A stretch of 64,000 nt of DNA from contig CAHJWI010000009.1 of assembly GCA_903642225.1 (NCBI GenBank), forward strand, positions 37,991-101,990, given 5' to 3'. The stretch is from Acidobacteriaceae bacterium. Lineage in GTDB: Bacteria; Acidobacteriota; Terriglobia; Terriglobales; Acidobacteriaceae. A program made the position numbers and the translations under genes. The stretch's first letter is position 1. Each line of letters opens with the position of its first letter. A model generated the notes under the pieces. That model was not told where the DNA came from and did no database searches. It saw nothing but the letters and a program-made list of their open reading frames with translations. This document shows, in pieces, positions 42,628 to 52,014 of the stretch.

Positions 42628-43215
42628 TCAAGCCGAGATCAGCCGCCGCCTTGCACCAACGCAAAGAGCAAGCGCTCCCGTACTCATCAACAGCCAGGCC
42701 GACGGTTCAGGAGTTGGAGCGAGATCTAATTGCGTCACCGTCACATCTCTTGTTCCAAGATCTTCGTTCACTCCATGCGCCAAATCCACAATCCTGGAGT
42801 CGACTAGAACGGGCCCGGCATCGCTGTAATATGGCGCGTTTGAATTAATGTCATAGAAATCGAGAGTAAAGCCGGGCTGATTGTACGGATTATCGCCCAA
42901 ATCGGGTGAAGCTACGACGTAGAGCTCACCGTAAGTTGCGGCATAGGCATAACCCACACTCACCGGTTGAGAAAACATGTAGCTAAAGGAATTCACCGCA
43001 AAGTCCTTTGTCACAAACACGTTTTGCCCATTATCGGTCGGCGTGTCCTTGCTTCGATCAAGCGTCACAGTGAACGATCCGCTCACCGGAAAGGCAGTGC
43101 CTGTCTGCGTGAATCCAGGACTGTTAAAGTCAATTCGATACGTAACAACGTCGGCATAAGCTTGAATTGTTGTAACCAGAGTGAGCGCAACTGCGACCAG
43201 CCATCCAATGCGCAT
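42628..43215 (-). CDS. PEP-CTERM sorting-domain exported protein
   Basis: A 195-residue secreted protein. It has a signal peptide (about 1-21, cut after AYA), a beta-rich middle part, and a C-terminal PEP-CTERM signal: TPEPSAWLLMSTGALAL followed by an Arg-rich end. Such proteins are anchored and processed by an exosortase and often occur with exopolysaccharide loci. No exosortase gene lies in this window. A good Shine-Dalgarno (GGAGGG) precedes the ATG. The mature domain is not recognised. Confidence 0.88.
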   Translation of the reverse strand: MRIGWLVAVALTLVTTIQAYADVVTYRIDFNSPGFTQTGTAFPVSGSFTVTLDRSKDTPTDNGQNVFVTKDFAVNSFSYMFSQPVSVGYAYAATYGELYVVASPDLGDNPYNQPGFTLDFYDINSNAPYYSDAGPVLVDSRIVDLAHGVNEDLGTRDVTVTQLDLAPTPEPSAWLLMSTGALALCVGARRRLISA

Positions 43216-43379
43216 AATGACCCTCCAAACGAGTTGAGTAGACCTCTAAGTGCCGCCGCGTAATCTGCCTGACTGTTTCTTAGTGTCGCACGCTGAACAG
43301 TTAAAAGGCCCAGAGCGGTTCTCCTCAACCCGACTACACATCGCGCTGCTTTTAGAACCCCTTTAGATCACCGAGTAAG

Positions 43380-44165
43380 TCACCGCTTGGAAGTCTTACC
43401 CGTCCAGACAGGCCCCACCAGCTCCGTCCGAAGTATTGGTCCCCCAAGATACAACGGGTTCTCCGATTTCATGAATGCCGGCACCTGGCCCGAGCTCACC
43501 CAGGCCTCACTATCGGCCGGCTCTTTTCCAACCATCGGTGCCACGATCCCCGCCAAACCTCCTAATTCCACATGAATCTTGTATCGCTGCGCCGTATTGC
43601 GCAGCCCCGCACTGCGGAACTTCTCCACGCCGTCCGGCTTCAAGGAAAAGCGCACCAACCTGGGTTTTGGTGTCGTTGCAAGATAACTGATCTTTGTTTC
43701 CGCTGTCCCCGGCGAGAGATTCTTTGCAAGAACAAGCAGGATGCCGTTCGACAGATCGTCCGGCAGGTCCATGTGGCTGCGATCCACCTTCAGCTTCCCG
43801 TCCTCCGTCGACCGCACCGTCACCTCGCCGGTCTTCACCTCGATCGTTAGGTCCGTCGGTTTCTGAAAGCTCGGTCCACTTTGGATGTGGTGATCGCGGA
43901 CAAGGCTAAAATGACCGGCCTGGGTGTAAACCGCCGTCTCATCATCGAGCGAGCCGTCCCGAAAGCGGTACACGAGCCGGGAGGTCAGCGTCGCACCTCG
44001 CATCGATTGGGTAAGGTCGCCTGCCGCAAGTAGTTTGCCATCCAGGGTGCGTAACGCCAGATAGCCGTGCACGGACCCTTCCGGATACCGCACGGCAACA
44101 GGCTCCGCGAACGAAACAGTAGCGGCGAAGAATAAGCCTGCGAGCAAAACTCTACAAAAAACCAT
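43380..44165 (-). CDS. Exported protein of unknown function
   Basis: A 261-residue protein with a signal peptide (about 1-20, VFCRVLLAGLFFAATVSFA). The mature part is beta-strand-rich, beginning YPEGSVHGYLALRTLDGKLLAAGDL and including LVYRFRDGSLDDETAVYTQ and ISYLATTPKPRLVRFSLKPDG. The alternation suggests a beta-sandwich or beta-barrel lipid-binding fold, similar to proteins annotated DUF3108/DUF6134; I am not certain of the family. It lies 101 bp downstream of the VWA gene in the same direction. Confidence 0.72.
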   Translation of the reverse strand: MVFCRVLLAGLFFAATVSFAEPVAVRYPEGSVHGYLALRTLDGKLLAAGDLTQSMRGATLTSRLVYRFRDGSLDDETAVYTQAGHFSLVRDHHIQSGPSFQKPTDLTIEVKTGEVTVRSTEDGKLKVDRSHMDLPDDLSNGILLVLAKNLSPGTAETKISYLATTPKPRLVRFSLKPDGVEKFRSAGLRNTAQRYKIHVELGGLAGIVAPMVGKEPADSEAWVSSGQVPAFMKSENPLYLGGPILRTELVGPVWTGKTSKR

Positions 44166-44266
44166 AAGACGTTGGATGCAGGCTCGGACCCTCCGACCGT
44201 GCGCGCATGGGTCTGCACAAGTGTTCGCAGCGCCAGCGTACTCCGGCGGTTCACGCGAGCACACGA

Positions 44267-45256
44267 TCACGGCTTCGCGAAGAATCCCTTGCGCGCCTCC
44301 AGCGTCAGCCGCCGGTCCTTTGGCCGCAGCTCCAGCCGGTGGTAGCTGCCCGGCTTCAGATCGGGGGGCGGCACATAGCCAACCTGGTACTGGAGCCGCA
44401 GATCCTGCGCAATCTCCGCATAAATCTGCCGCAGGCTGTGCCCCTGCATTACTTCAAACACCTGCCCACCGGTGCTCTCCGACAGCTTCTGCAATGCACG
44501 CAAACCGTCGTCGATGACCAGGGGACCCGCAGGCCCGCCAAGGCGTCCGCCGCCTTCGTGCGCCGCGCTGTAGAGAATGGAATACACCTGCACGTCCGCC
44601 TTCTGCGCCTTCTCCACGGCCTGTGCCAGCGTCGATCGGCTGCCGTTATCGCCGCCATCCGTCAGCAGGATCATCGCTTTGCGACCCGTCTCTCTGGCCA
44701 GCACCTTCTCAGCCACCGCGCCCACGGTATCGTTCAGCAGCGTTCCGCCGTTCGCGCTTGGGTCGCGGCCCAAGCTCATCAGGCCCATATGAAGCGCACT
44801 CGCAGACGACGTCATCTCTCCCAGCATCTTCACTCTGCTGTCGAACTGCACCACGGTGGCACGGTCCTCCGGACGCTGGAGCATGCTCTGCAAAAACACA
44901 TCGCTGGCCAGCGTTTCGTCCCCGATAAATGTCTTCTGACTGCCGCTCGTATCCACCAGCAGAGCCAGCGTCAGCGGCAGATCGGCACCCAGGCTGAAAT
45001 ACCGGATCTCCTCCGGCTTGCCGTCCTGCTTCAACTCAAAATCAGTCTTCGTCAACCCTGTCGCAGGCGCGCCCTCATGTGTCTTGACGACTGCGCTGAT
45101 CGCAACTACCCGCGTCGTCACTCGCAACACGGTTGTCGGCAGCGCAGGCTCACTCTCCTGTGTCTTCTCTACCTGTGCCGTTGCCGTCGAACACGCGCAT
45201 CCCAACGCCAGCCCCGCGCCAAGCACCCTCATCCACCACGGCCGCGCCCCCACCAT
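44267..45256 (-). CDS. VWFA-related acidobacterial domain protein
   Basis: A 329-residue exported protein with signal peptide (about 1-28). The von Willebrand A domain has an intact MIDAS: LALLVDTSGS (DxSxS), a conserved Thr in NGGTLLNDTV, and ILLTDGGDNGS. The N-terminal segment VTTRVVAISAVVKTHEGAPATGLTKTDFELKQDG is the typical lead-in of the VWFA-related Acidobacterial domain family, abundant in this phylum. It probably binds protein partners in the periplasm via a divalent metal. GGAGGG precedes the ATG at 45256. Confidence 0.9.
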   Translation of the reverse strand: MVGARPWWMRVLGAGLALGCACSTATAQVEKTQESEPALPTTVLRVTTRVVAISAVVKTHEGAPATGLTKTDFELKQDGKPEEIRYFSLGADLPLTLALLVDTSGSQKTFIGDETLASDVFLQSMLQRPEDRATVVQFDSRVKMLGEMTSSASALHMGLMSLGRDPSANGGTLLNDTVGAVAEKVLARETGRKAMILLTDGGDNGSRSTLAQAVEKAQKADVQVYSILYSAAHEGGGRLGGPAGPLVIDDGLRALQKLSESTGGQVFEVMQGHSLRQIYAEIAQDLRLQYQVGYVPPPDLKPGSYHRLELRPKDRRLTLEARKGFFAKP

Positions 45257-45378
45257 CTCAGCCCTCCTGTGCAGCACCTGTTCCGTCTTCCAAACTTCCC
45301 TAAACCCGTCTTCGCAACCTACTCCGGTCAACGCACACCGCGCAACCGTCCCACACCCGCACTTTCTATACTCAAACC

Positions 45379-46710
45379 ATGTCTCTCGTCCTTGACCGCT
45401 CCCGTGCCCTCCAAACCCGCGCGGAGGCACTCATCCCCGGCGGCGTCGACTCCCCCGTCCGCGCCTTTCGTGCCGTCGGTGGTGAACCCCCATTCGTTGT
45501 CCGTGCCCAGGGTGCCTACCTTTTCGATGCCGACGGCAACCGCTACATCGACTATTTCGGCTCCTGGGGACCCATGATCTGCGGCCACGCCTTTCCACCG
45601 GTTATCGATGCCGTCCGCGAAGCCGCACTCCACAGCACCAGCTTCGGTGCCTCCACACCCGCTGAGGCCGAACTCGCCCAGCTCATCCAGGACGCTATGC
45701 CGTCCATGCAAAAGCTCCGCTTTGTCTCCTCCGGCACCGAAGCCGTCATGAGCGCTGTCCGTGTCGCGCGCGCCTTCACCAACCGCAAGCGCCTCATCAA
45801 GTTTGAGGGCTGCTACCACGGCCACTCCGACGCTCTGCTCGTCAAGGCAGGCTCCGGCGTTGCCACCCTCGGCATCCCCGGTTCCGCCGGCATCCCGCCA
45901 GAAACCACCCAGTTCACCGCCGCGCTCCCCTACAACGACCTCGACGCCGTCGAAGCACACTTCCGCACCTACCCTGGCGAAGTCGCCTGTGTCCTTCTTG
46001 AACCCGTCGTCGGCAACGCCGGCACAATTCTGCCCGACCCCGGCTACCTCGAGGGCCTTCGCCGCATCACCGAGCGTGAGGGCGCCCTCCTCCTGTTCGA
46101 CGAGGTCATGACCGGCTTCCGCCTCGCCCTCGGCGGCGTCCAGGGTCTCTACGGCATCACACCCGACCTCACCACCCTCGGCAAAATTATCGGCGGTGGC
46201 CTCCCCGTCGGTGCCTTCGGCGGACGGGCCGACATCATGGACCAGCTCGCCCCGTTCGGCCCCGTCTACCAGGCAGGCACCCTAAGTGGCAACCCCCTCG
46301 CCATGGCCGCCGGCATCGCCCAGCTCACCGCCCTCCACGCAGGCGGCCAAGCCTTCTACGACCGCCTTGCCACCACCACGCAGCACATCGCCGAAGGCGT
46401 GCAGCAAGCGGCCCACCAGCAGGGGATTGCTCTCACCACCAACCGCATCGGCTCCATGTTCACCTGGTTCTTTCAGCCCAGCTCCAAGGCCGCCGGCGAT
46501 CCGGTCAACACCGTTCGCAACTTCCACGATGCCTCTGCCAGCGACACCGCCCTCTTCGGCCGGTTCCACCGCTCCATGCTTAAGCGTGGCGTCTGGCTGC
46601 CGCCTTCGCAGTTTGAAGCCGCCTTCGTGTCCTCCGCTCACACCCACGCCGAAGTCGAAGCCACCCTCAACGCCGCACGCGAAAGCTTCGCCGAACTCAC
46701 CGCTCCATAA
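45379..46710 (+). CDS. hemL: Glutamate-1-semialdehyde 2,1-aminomutase
   Basis: A 443-residue PLP enzyme forming 5-aminolevulinate from glutamate-1-semialdehyde in the C5 tetrapyrrole pathway. Seen: [21 protein letters not shown] at the N-terminus, [39 protein letters not shown], the PLP-Lys in [18 protein letters not shown], and [16 protein letters not shown]. These are specific to HemL rather than other class III aminotransferases. It is divergent from the VWA gene. No other heme gene is in the window. Confidence 0.97.
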   Translation: MSLVLDRSRALQTRAEALIPGGVDSPVRAFRAVGGEPPFVVRAQGAYLFDADGNRYIDYFGSWGPMICGHAFPPVIDAVREAALHSTSFGASTPAEAELAQLIQDAMPSMQKLRFVSSGTEAVMSAVRVARAFTNRKRLIKFEGCYHGHSDALLVKAGSGVATLGIPGSAGIPPETTQFTAALPYNDLDAVEAHFRTYPGEVACVLLEPVVGNAGTILPDPGYLEGLRRITEREGALLLFDEVMTGFRLALGGVQGLYGITPDLTTLGKIIGGGLPVGAFGGRADIMDQLAPFGPVYQAGTLSGNPLAMAAGIAQLTALHAGGQAFYDRLATTTQHIAEGVQQAAHQQGIALTTNRIGSMFTWFFQPSSKAAGDPVNTVRNFHDASASDTALFGRFHRSMLKRGVWLPPSQFEAAFVSSAHTHAEVEATLNAARESFAELTAP

Positions 46711-46897
46711 GGGAATGTGATTTCCGACTGGAGCGATAGCTTTACCGTCGCGCAGCGAAGAAACCTGCTTTTCGCACCTTCACCATGCATCTTCGATCTC
46801 GCGAGCGCCTTTACACAGAAGCCCAAAACCCGCCTGTTATCCTCAAAGCTCCCACTAGCGGTGCGTCCGCGATCTCTTCCCAAGGACACCATTCCCG

Positions 46898-47977
46898 TTG
46901 ATCGAGCACGCTCCAGAGTCCACCGCAAAACCCAAAACCAAAGCTGCCAAACCGGCCACCTACGCCGATGCCGGGGTGGACATCTCTGAAGGCGACCGTA
47001 CCAAGCAGCGCATCAAGATGCTCGCCCGCAAGACCTTCAACAAGCAGGTACTCAGCGAAATCGGCGGCTTTGGCGGCCTCTTCGCCCTGGACCTCACAAA
47101 GTTCCCCGAACCCGTCCTCGTCAGCTCTACCGACGGCGTCGGCACCAAGCTCAAGGTCGCCTTCGAGCTCGGCATTCACCACACCGTTGGGGCAGACCTC
47201 GTCAACCACTGCGTCAACGACATCGCAGTCCAGGGTGCCACACCCCTCTTCTTCCTCGACTACCTTGCCACCGGCCGACTCGAAGGATCCGTCGCAGAGA
47301 CCGTCGTCAGCGGCATCTCCGAGGCCTGCAAAGCCAACGGCTGCGCCCTCATCGGCGGCGAAACCGCCCAGATGCCCGGCTTTTACGCCGACGGCGAGTA
47401 CGATGTCGCTGGCACCATCGTCGGCGCCGTCAACCGGACAGACATCATCACCGGCGAAAAGATCGAACCAGGCGACGTCCTCATCGGCCTGCCCTCGAAC
47501 GGCCTCCATACCAACGGCTACTCCCTCGCCCGCCGTCTCCTCTTCGACGTCGCGAAATACGGCCCCGAACAGTACGTGAACGAGCTCAAGGACAAGACCG
47601 GTGCCGCCCTCATGCGCCAGCACCGCAGCTATCTGCCCATCTTGCGCAAACTGGTCGCCGGCGGCATCGTCAACGGCATGGCCCACATCACCGGTGGCGG
47701 CATCACTGAAAACCTCCCCCGAATCCTGCAAAAGGGCCTTGCCGCCCAGGTCGAGCTCGGTTGCTGGGAGGTTCCGCCCCTCTTCACCCATCTCCAGCAC
47801 CTGGGCAGCGTTGAACAAGACGAGATGCTCCGCACCTTCAACATGGGCATCGGCATGATCGTCGTCGTACCCGCGGAACAGGTGCGCAAGGCCAAATCCA
47901 TCCTCAACCGTGCCAACGAGCGCTTCAACATGATCGGCCGCATCGTCAAAGGCGAACGCCGCGTTCAGTACCTGTGA
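46898..47977 (+). CDS. purM: Phosphoribosylformylglycinamidine cyclo-ligase
   Basis: A 359-residue AIR synthetase, purine pathway step five. Diagnostic motifs are YADAGVDISEGDR, LVSSTDGVGTKLKVA, CVNDIAVQGATPLFFLDYLA, ALIGGETAQMPGFY, and GLPSNGLHTNGYSLAR. It starts with TTG (AAGGA 11 bases upstream); the first 20 residues are an Ala/Lys-rich extension, so translation might begin slightly later. It overlaps purN by 4 bp, so the two are an operon. Confidence 0.96.
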   Translation: MIEHAPESTAKPKTKAAKPATYADAGVDISEGDRTKQRIKMLARKTFNKQVLSEIGGFGGLFALDLTKFPEPVLVSSTDGVGTKLKVAFELGIHHTVGADLVNHCVNDIAVQGATPLFFLDYLATGRLEGSVAETVVSGISEACKANGCALIGGETAQMPGFYADGEYDVAGTIVGAVNRTDIITGEKIEPGDVLIGLPSNGLHTNGYSLARRLLFDVAKYGPEQYVNELKDKTGAALMRQHRSYLPILRKLVAGGIVNGMAHITGGGITENLPRILQKGLAAQVELGCWEVPPLFTHLQHLGSVEQDEMLRTFNMGIGMIVVVPAEQVRKAKSILNRANERFNMIGRIVKGERRVQYL

Positions 47978-48588
47978 GCGACGCACCCAGGCGCCTCGGC
48001 ATCCTCCTCAGCGGCCGCGGCTCCAACTTCCTCGCCATTCACCACGCCATTGCGGAAGGCCGCCTCCCCAACGTCGAGATTGCCCTGGTGCTTGCCAACG
48101 TAGCGGCCGCTTCGGGCCTTGAAGCAGCCATCCAGTTGGGCCTGCCCACAGCCCTGCAAGTCTCCAAAGGCACCCCGCGCGAGGACCACGATGCCGCCAT
48201 GATCGCCCTCCTACGCGAGGCGAAGGTCGACTGGGTCGTCCTCGCCGGCTACATGCGCGTCCTCACCCCGGCCTTCATCTCCGCCTTTCCCAACCGCATC
48301 GTTAACATTCATCCATCGTTGCTGCCCGCCTTCCCCGGCCTGCACGCCCAGCGCCAGGCGCTTGACTACGGCGCAAAAGTCGCAGGCTGCACTGTCCACC
48401 TCGTCGACGAGGCCGTAGACCACGGCACCATTGTCCTCCAGCGCGCCGTCCCCGTCCTCGACACCGACGATGAAGCCACCCTCTCCGCGCGCATCCTCGC
48501 AGAGGAGCATCTCGCCTACCCGCAAGCCCTCGCACGTCTCACAAGCGGCCGCTACACCATTCGCGGCAGGCAGTTTCGCCAGGCTTGA
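47974..48588 (+). CDS. purN: Phosphoribosylglycinamide formyltransferase
   Basis: A 204-residue GAR transformylase, purine step three, using 10-formyl-tetrahydrofolate. Signatures: LGILLSGRGSNFLAI, VVLAGYMRVLTPAF, IVNIHPSLLPAFPGLHAQRQAL (catalytic Asn and His) and GCTVHLVDEAVDHGTIVLQ (catalytic Asp). It starts with GTG inside the purM stop (GTGA overlap), a clear sign of translational coupling. The folD gene further on supplies the one-carbon donor. Confidence 0.96.
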   Translation: MSDAPRRLGILLSGRGSNFLAIHHAIAEGRLPNVEIALVLANVAAASGLEAAIQLGLPTALQVSKGTPREDHDAAMIALLREAKVDWVVLAGYMRVLTPAFISAFPNRIVNIHPSLLPAFPGLHAQRQALDYGAKVAGCTVHLVDEAVDHGTIVLQRAVPVLDTDDEATLSARILAEEHLAYPQALARLTSGRYTIRGRQFRQA

Positions 48589-48589
48589 C

Positions 48590-48607
48590 GTGCGCACCAC
48601 TGCGCAC
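48590..48607 (+). terminator. Possible terminator hairpin after purN
   Basis: GTGCGCA-CCAC-TGCGCAC, a 7-bp perfect stem with a 4-nt loop, starts one base after the purN stop. No U-run follows, so its function as an intrinsic terminator is uncertain. Confidence 0.4.
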
Positions 48608-48667
48608 AGATCTAAGGCCATCTCTGTAATCGTGTAGTCAGCCGGTAGCCGAACATCAGCGCGACGT

Positions 48668-49873
48668 TCAGGCTGTCTGAGAAGCCGCCTCGCCCGCCTC
48701 GGTGAGCGTCACCCGCGCATCCATCCGCTTCTTGCCCCTGAAGAACGTCACCGTTACCACATCGCCTGTCTTGTGCGTGTTCATCACACTCTGGATGTCC
48801 TGCGCGTTCGTAATCTCCTGCCCATCAATCGCAATGATGAAATCTCCGCCCAGCATCACCGGCGTGTTGCCCAGGTAAGCCTTCTGCATGCCGCCGTGCA
48901 ACCCGGCCCGGTCCGCCGCACCGCCCGGCAGCGCCCGCTGTACAAGCACGCCATAGTCGCTCGGCACACCGATCTGCTCCGCCAGCTCCGGCCCAATCTC
49001 CAGCGGCGTAATCGCCAGCGAAGGCCGCCGCACCCGCCCATACTTCGCAAAATCGTCCAGCACCGCGCGCGCCGTGTTCATCGGAATCGCAAACCCGATG
49101 CCCGCACTCTGGTTCGCACCGTCCGACGCAATCAGCGTATTGATCCCGATCACCTGCCCCCGCGAATTTAGAAGCGGCCCGCCGCTATTGCCCGGATTGA
49201 TCGCCGCATCCGTCTGGATCGCATTGTCGATCGCCGATCCATTCGGCCCACGAATTGACCGGATCGACGAAATAATGCCCCGCGTCATCGTCCCCGCCAG
49301 CCCAAACGGATTGCCAATGGCAAACACCTTCTGCCCTACCTGCAAGTTGCCGGAACTCGCCAGCTCCACCGGCTGCAAATTCGGCGCATTGATCTGCAGC
49401 AGCGCCAGGTCGTGCGCCTTATCCACGGTCACCACCTGCGCCTTGTACTTGTGCTTGTCACTCAGTTGAACTTCCACCCGCTGAGCATTGTCGATCACAT
49501 GGTTGTTCGTCAGAATGTGACCCTGCTTGTCCAAAATAAAGCCCGACCCCTGCCCCTGCTGCGGCACCTGCCCGTAGAAAAAGTCGAACGCCACCGCCGT
49601 CGACGTAATGTTCACCACGCTCGGTAACACCCGCTTGTAAACGGCAATGTTGTTCTGCTCTTCCGTGTCGTACGCCGGCTGCGCCTCGGCAACCTTCAGC
49701 TGGAACGCCAGCGGTCCCTTGGTACTCACCAGCTCCGCCGCTGTGTTCGTCAGCTGCGCGGGAGACATGCGCTGCACCAGCGCCGCCACCGTGCCCACCG
49801 GCCACAGCCGCGTGCTCAACACATAAAAGCCGCTGATCAGCAGCACCACCAGTACAAGCCTGCGTAGCTTCAT
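48668..49873 (-). CDS. HtrA/DegP-family membrane-anchored serine protease with one PDZ
   Basis: A 401-residue S1C protease. It has an N-terminal membrane anchor (about 6-24), a trypsin-like domain with catalytic His in LTNNHVID (about 125), Asp in DKAHDLALL (about 155) and Ser in NPGNSGGPLL (about 230), then one PDZ domain (about 295-395). The layout is like DegS/HhoA rather than the two-PDZ DegP. It probably degrades or senses misfolded envelope proteins. The ATG at 49873 has GGGAG upstream. It lies 69 bp downstream of coaE on the same strand. Confidence 0.94.
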   Translation of the reverse strand: MKLRRLVLVVLLISGFYVLSTRLWPVGTVAALVQRMSPAQLTNTAAELVSTKGPLAFQLKVAEAQPAYDTEEQNNIAVYKRVLPSVVNITSTAVAFDFFYGQVPQQGQGSGFILDKQGHILTNNHVIDNAQRVEVQLSDKHKYKAQVVTVDKAHDLALLQINAPNLQPVELASSGNLQVGQKVFAIGNPFGLAGTMTRGIISSIRSIRGPNGSAIDNAIQTDAAINPGNSGGPLLNSRGQVIGINTLIASDGANQSAGIGFAIPMNTARAVLDDFAKYGRVRRPSLAITPLEIGPELAEQIGVPSDYGVLVQRALPGGAADRAGLHGGMQKAYLGNTPVMLGGDFIIAIDGQEITNAQDIQSVMNTHKTGDVVTVTFFRGKKRMDARVTLTEAGEAASQTA

Positions 49874-49942
49874 TCGCTCCCATACCTCACACAACAACTC
49901 GTCCGACGCTTCGCAAAAACGCGAGTAGCACCATCTGCCATG

Positions 49943-50617
49943 CTAAACCTCACGCCCGGCGCGTCGTCCCGACCTGGCCAACAGCCGCGCATACAGCACC
50001 TCCGCCTGGCGGCGAAGGTCGTCCATCGTCCCATCGTTCTCAAGGACCTCATCCGCAAACGCACGCTTCGCATCCTCCGGCATCTGCAGCCCAAACATGC
50101 AAAGCGCATCGGCCCGCACCGCTTCCGCATCAGCCTGCCCGTCAGACGCCAGAACGCGCCGAACGTAACGCTCCAGCCGCACATCCTCAGGCGCTGTCAC
50201 CAGCACAATCTGGTCGAATCGGGAACGCCACGGCATCGACGCGGACGCCCCATACGGCGTCTCCAGCACCAGTGCCGACTCCACCACAGCAACACTGTGT
50301 GGGTGCTCCCGCCCCATCTCCTCCAGCCACTTGCTCTGCGCCGCGATGACCGCCGGATGCACAATCGCATTCAGCTCCCCCACGCGTCCCCCCAGAAACG
50401 CCAGTCTCGCCAGCTCTCGCCGATTTAGCGTCCCGTCCTCCCGCACCACACTGCGGCCAAACTGCGCAGCAATCGCGTCGAACACTGCTTCGCCCGGCTG
50501 CATCATCGCCCGGCCCACCTCGTCACTGCGAGACACAAGCGCTCCCATGCCCTCCAGCACAGCCGCAACGGCACTCTTACCGCTGGCCGCTCCGCCCGTC
50601 AGCGCCACGCGCAGCAT
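49943..50617 (-). CDS. coaE: Dephospho-CoA kinase
   Basis: A 224-residue P-loop kinase that phosphorylates dephospho-CoA, the last step of coenzyme A synthesis. Walker A reads LTGGAASGKSAVA (about 6-18), the conserved Asp motif is SRSDEVGR, and LNAIVHPAV matches the family substrate-binding block. It is slightly longer than E. coli CoaE through an extended C-terminus. It starts 2 bp after the folD stop, so the two are co-transcribed. Confidence 0.94.
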   Translation of the reverse strand: MLRVALTGGAASGKSAVAAVLEGMGALVSRSDEVGRAMMQPGEAVFDAIAAQFGRSVVREDGTLNRRELARLAFLGGRVGELNAIVHPAVIAAQSKWLEEMGREHPHSVAVVESALVLETPYGASASMPWRSRFDQIVLVTAPEDVRLERYVRRVLASDGQADAEAVRADALCMFGLQMPEDAKRAFADEVLENDGTMDDLRRQAEVLYARLLARSGRRAGREV

Positions 50618-50619
50618 GG

Positions 50620-51543
50620 TTACAGTGCCATGCCCCGCCGTGCCGCGGCGGCCTTTACCGTGTTTTGCATCAACATCGCGATCGTCAGCGCACCTACGCC
50701 TCCCGGCACCGGCGTGTACGCCGACGACACCTGGTACGCCCGCGAATCGAAATCCCCCATCAGCACATATCCACGCTTCTCAAATGCAGCAACCCGCGCC
50801 ACATCTCCAGGAAAAAACCGCTTCACCTGCTCTACCGTGTCCAGTCGATTGATGCCCACATCGATCAGCACCGCTCCCGGCCGCACCATTTCCGCAGTGA
50901 TGAGTCCGGGCACACCCACCGCCACCACCAGGATCTCTGCCCGCCGCGTATACCCCGCCAGGTCCCGCGTTCCCTTATGGCAAACGGACACCGTCGCACC
51001 CTCGTTCAGCAGCATGGTTGACGCGGGTTTGCCCACGATGTCGCTGCGCCCCACCATGACGCAATCCGCACCCGCAATCGGTATGCCGCGCCGCTTCAAA
51101 ATCTCCAGGATCCCCGCAGGCGTGCACGGCGCCAATGCAGGCTGGCCAATCTGCAGCCGGCCCACATTCACCGGGTGAAAGCCATCCACATCCTTCTCCG
51201 GAGTCACCGCCTCCAGCACCCTGCGTGTATCGATGTGCTTTGGCAACGGCAGCTGCACCAGGATCCCGTCCACCGCAGTGTCCCGGTTCAGGCCGTCGAT
51301 CATCCCCAGCAGCTCCGCCTCTGTCGTGCTTCCCGGTGGCGTCAGCAGGGTGCTCCGTATACCCAGCTCCACACAGCTGCGCACCTTATTGCGGACATAG
51401 ACCTCGCTCGCCGGGTCGCTGCCCAACAGGATCACCGTCAATCCCGGCGCTCCACACGCCTCCGTCAATCGGCCCACCTTCACGGCAACCTCCGCCTTGA
51501 TCTCGGCGGCGATCTCTACCCCACTCAACACCTGTGCACTCAT
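50620..51543 (-). CDS. folD: Bifunctional methylene-THF dehydrogenase / methenyl-THF cyclohydrolase
   Basis: A 307-residue enzyme interconverting 5,10-methylene- and 10-formyl-tetrahydrofolate. Motifs: YVRNKVRSCVELGI with catalytic Lys, VDGILVQLPLPKHI, PEKDVDGFHPVNVGRL, VMVGRSDIVGKP (NADP binding) and YTPVPGGVGALTIAMLMQNT. The product feeds purN and fmt, both encoded in this window. It heads the folD-coaE pair; htrA may also be read through. Confidence 0.97.
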   Translation of the reverse strand: MSAQVLSGVEIAAEIKAEVAVKVGRLTEACGAPGLTVILLGSDPASEVYVRNKVRSCVELGIRSTLLTPPGSTTEAELLGMIDGLNRDTAVDGILVQLPLPKHIDTRRVLEAVTPEKDVDGFHPVNVGRLQIGQPALAPCTPAGILEILKRRGIPIAGADCVMVGRSDIVGKPASTMLLNEGATVSVCHKGTRDLAGYTRRAEILVVAVGVPGLITAEMVRPGAVLIDVGINRLDTVEQVKRFFPGDVARVAAFEKRGYVLMGDFDSRAYQVSSAYTPVPGGVGALTIAMLMQNTVKAAAARRGMAL

Positions 51544-51697
51544 GTCTTCTCAGAATACAAGTCCAATCCTGCGCCTTATGGGCGCGAGATGTCGTCGCAA
51601 TGTGTGCCGGACGACAGAGCGCACACAACTCGCCGAGGTAACCCACGTCTAACTCGCCAGACGTTGCGCGTTGCGCGGCTTCAGGAGGGCACCAGGC

Positions 51698-51961
51698 ATG
51701 AGCTTCCCCGAGGACACGAACCGCGCCGCCCCACTGCACAACAACTTTGACCAGACCGACTTGGAAACCCTGCGCTCCGAGCTGTTACAGTCCGGACTCG
51801 ACATCTGGCAGGCAGGCGAGCTCGTCAGCAGCTTCCTCACCGCACGGGGCTTCGGCGTCTCCGCCGGTGACGCCCGCTCGGTCGCCAGCCGCATTGAATC
51901 AGAGAGCTGCACCCTCGAATGCATGCGCCACGAACTCGGTAAACTCGCACTCTTCATGTAG
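51698..51961 (+). CDS. Small hypothetical protein
   Basis: An 87-residue acidic, soluble protein with no recognised domain. It is predicted mostly helical, with a central TLRSELLQSGLDIWQAGELV and a short Cys-containing C-terminus (CTLECMRHELGKLALFM). GGAGGG stands 10 bases before the ATG, which supports the start. It is isolated between folD (divergent) and the Hcp-like gene (convergent). Function unknown. Confidence 0.6.
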   Translation: MSFPEDTNRAAPLHNNFDQTDLETLRSELLQSGLDIWQAGELVSSFLTARGFGVSAGDARSVASRIESESCTLECMRHELGKLALFM

Positions 51962-52014
51962 GTGGATTGCAGCACGTTGACTTACATCCGTTACGACTTA
52001 TGCTGCCGTGCTTC

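Noticed and set aside
46711..46897. Gap before purM considered for a purine riboswitch
   Set aside because: No three-way-junction pattern or conserved loop sequences could be recognised in the 187 bp.
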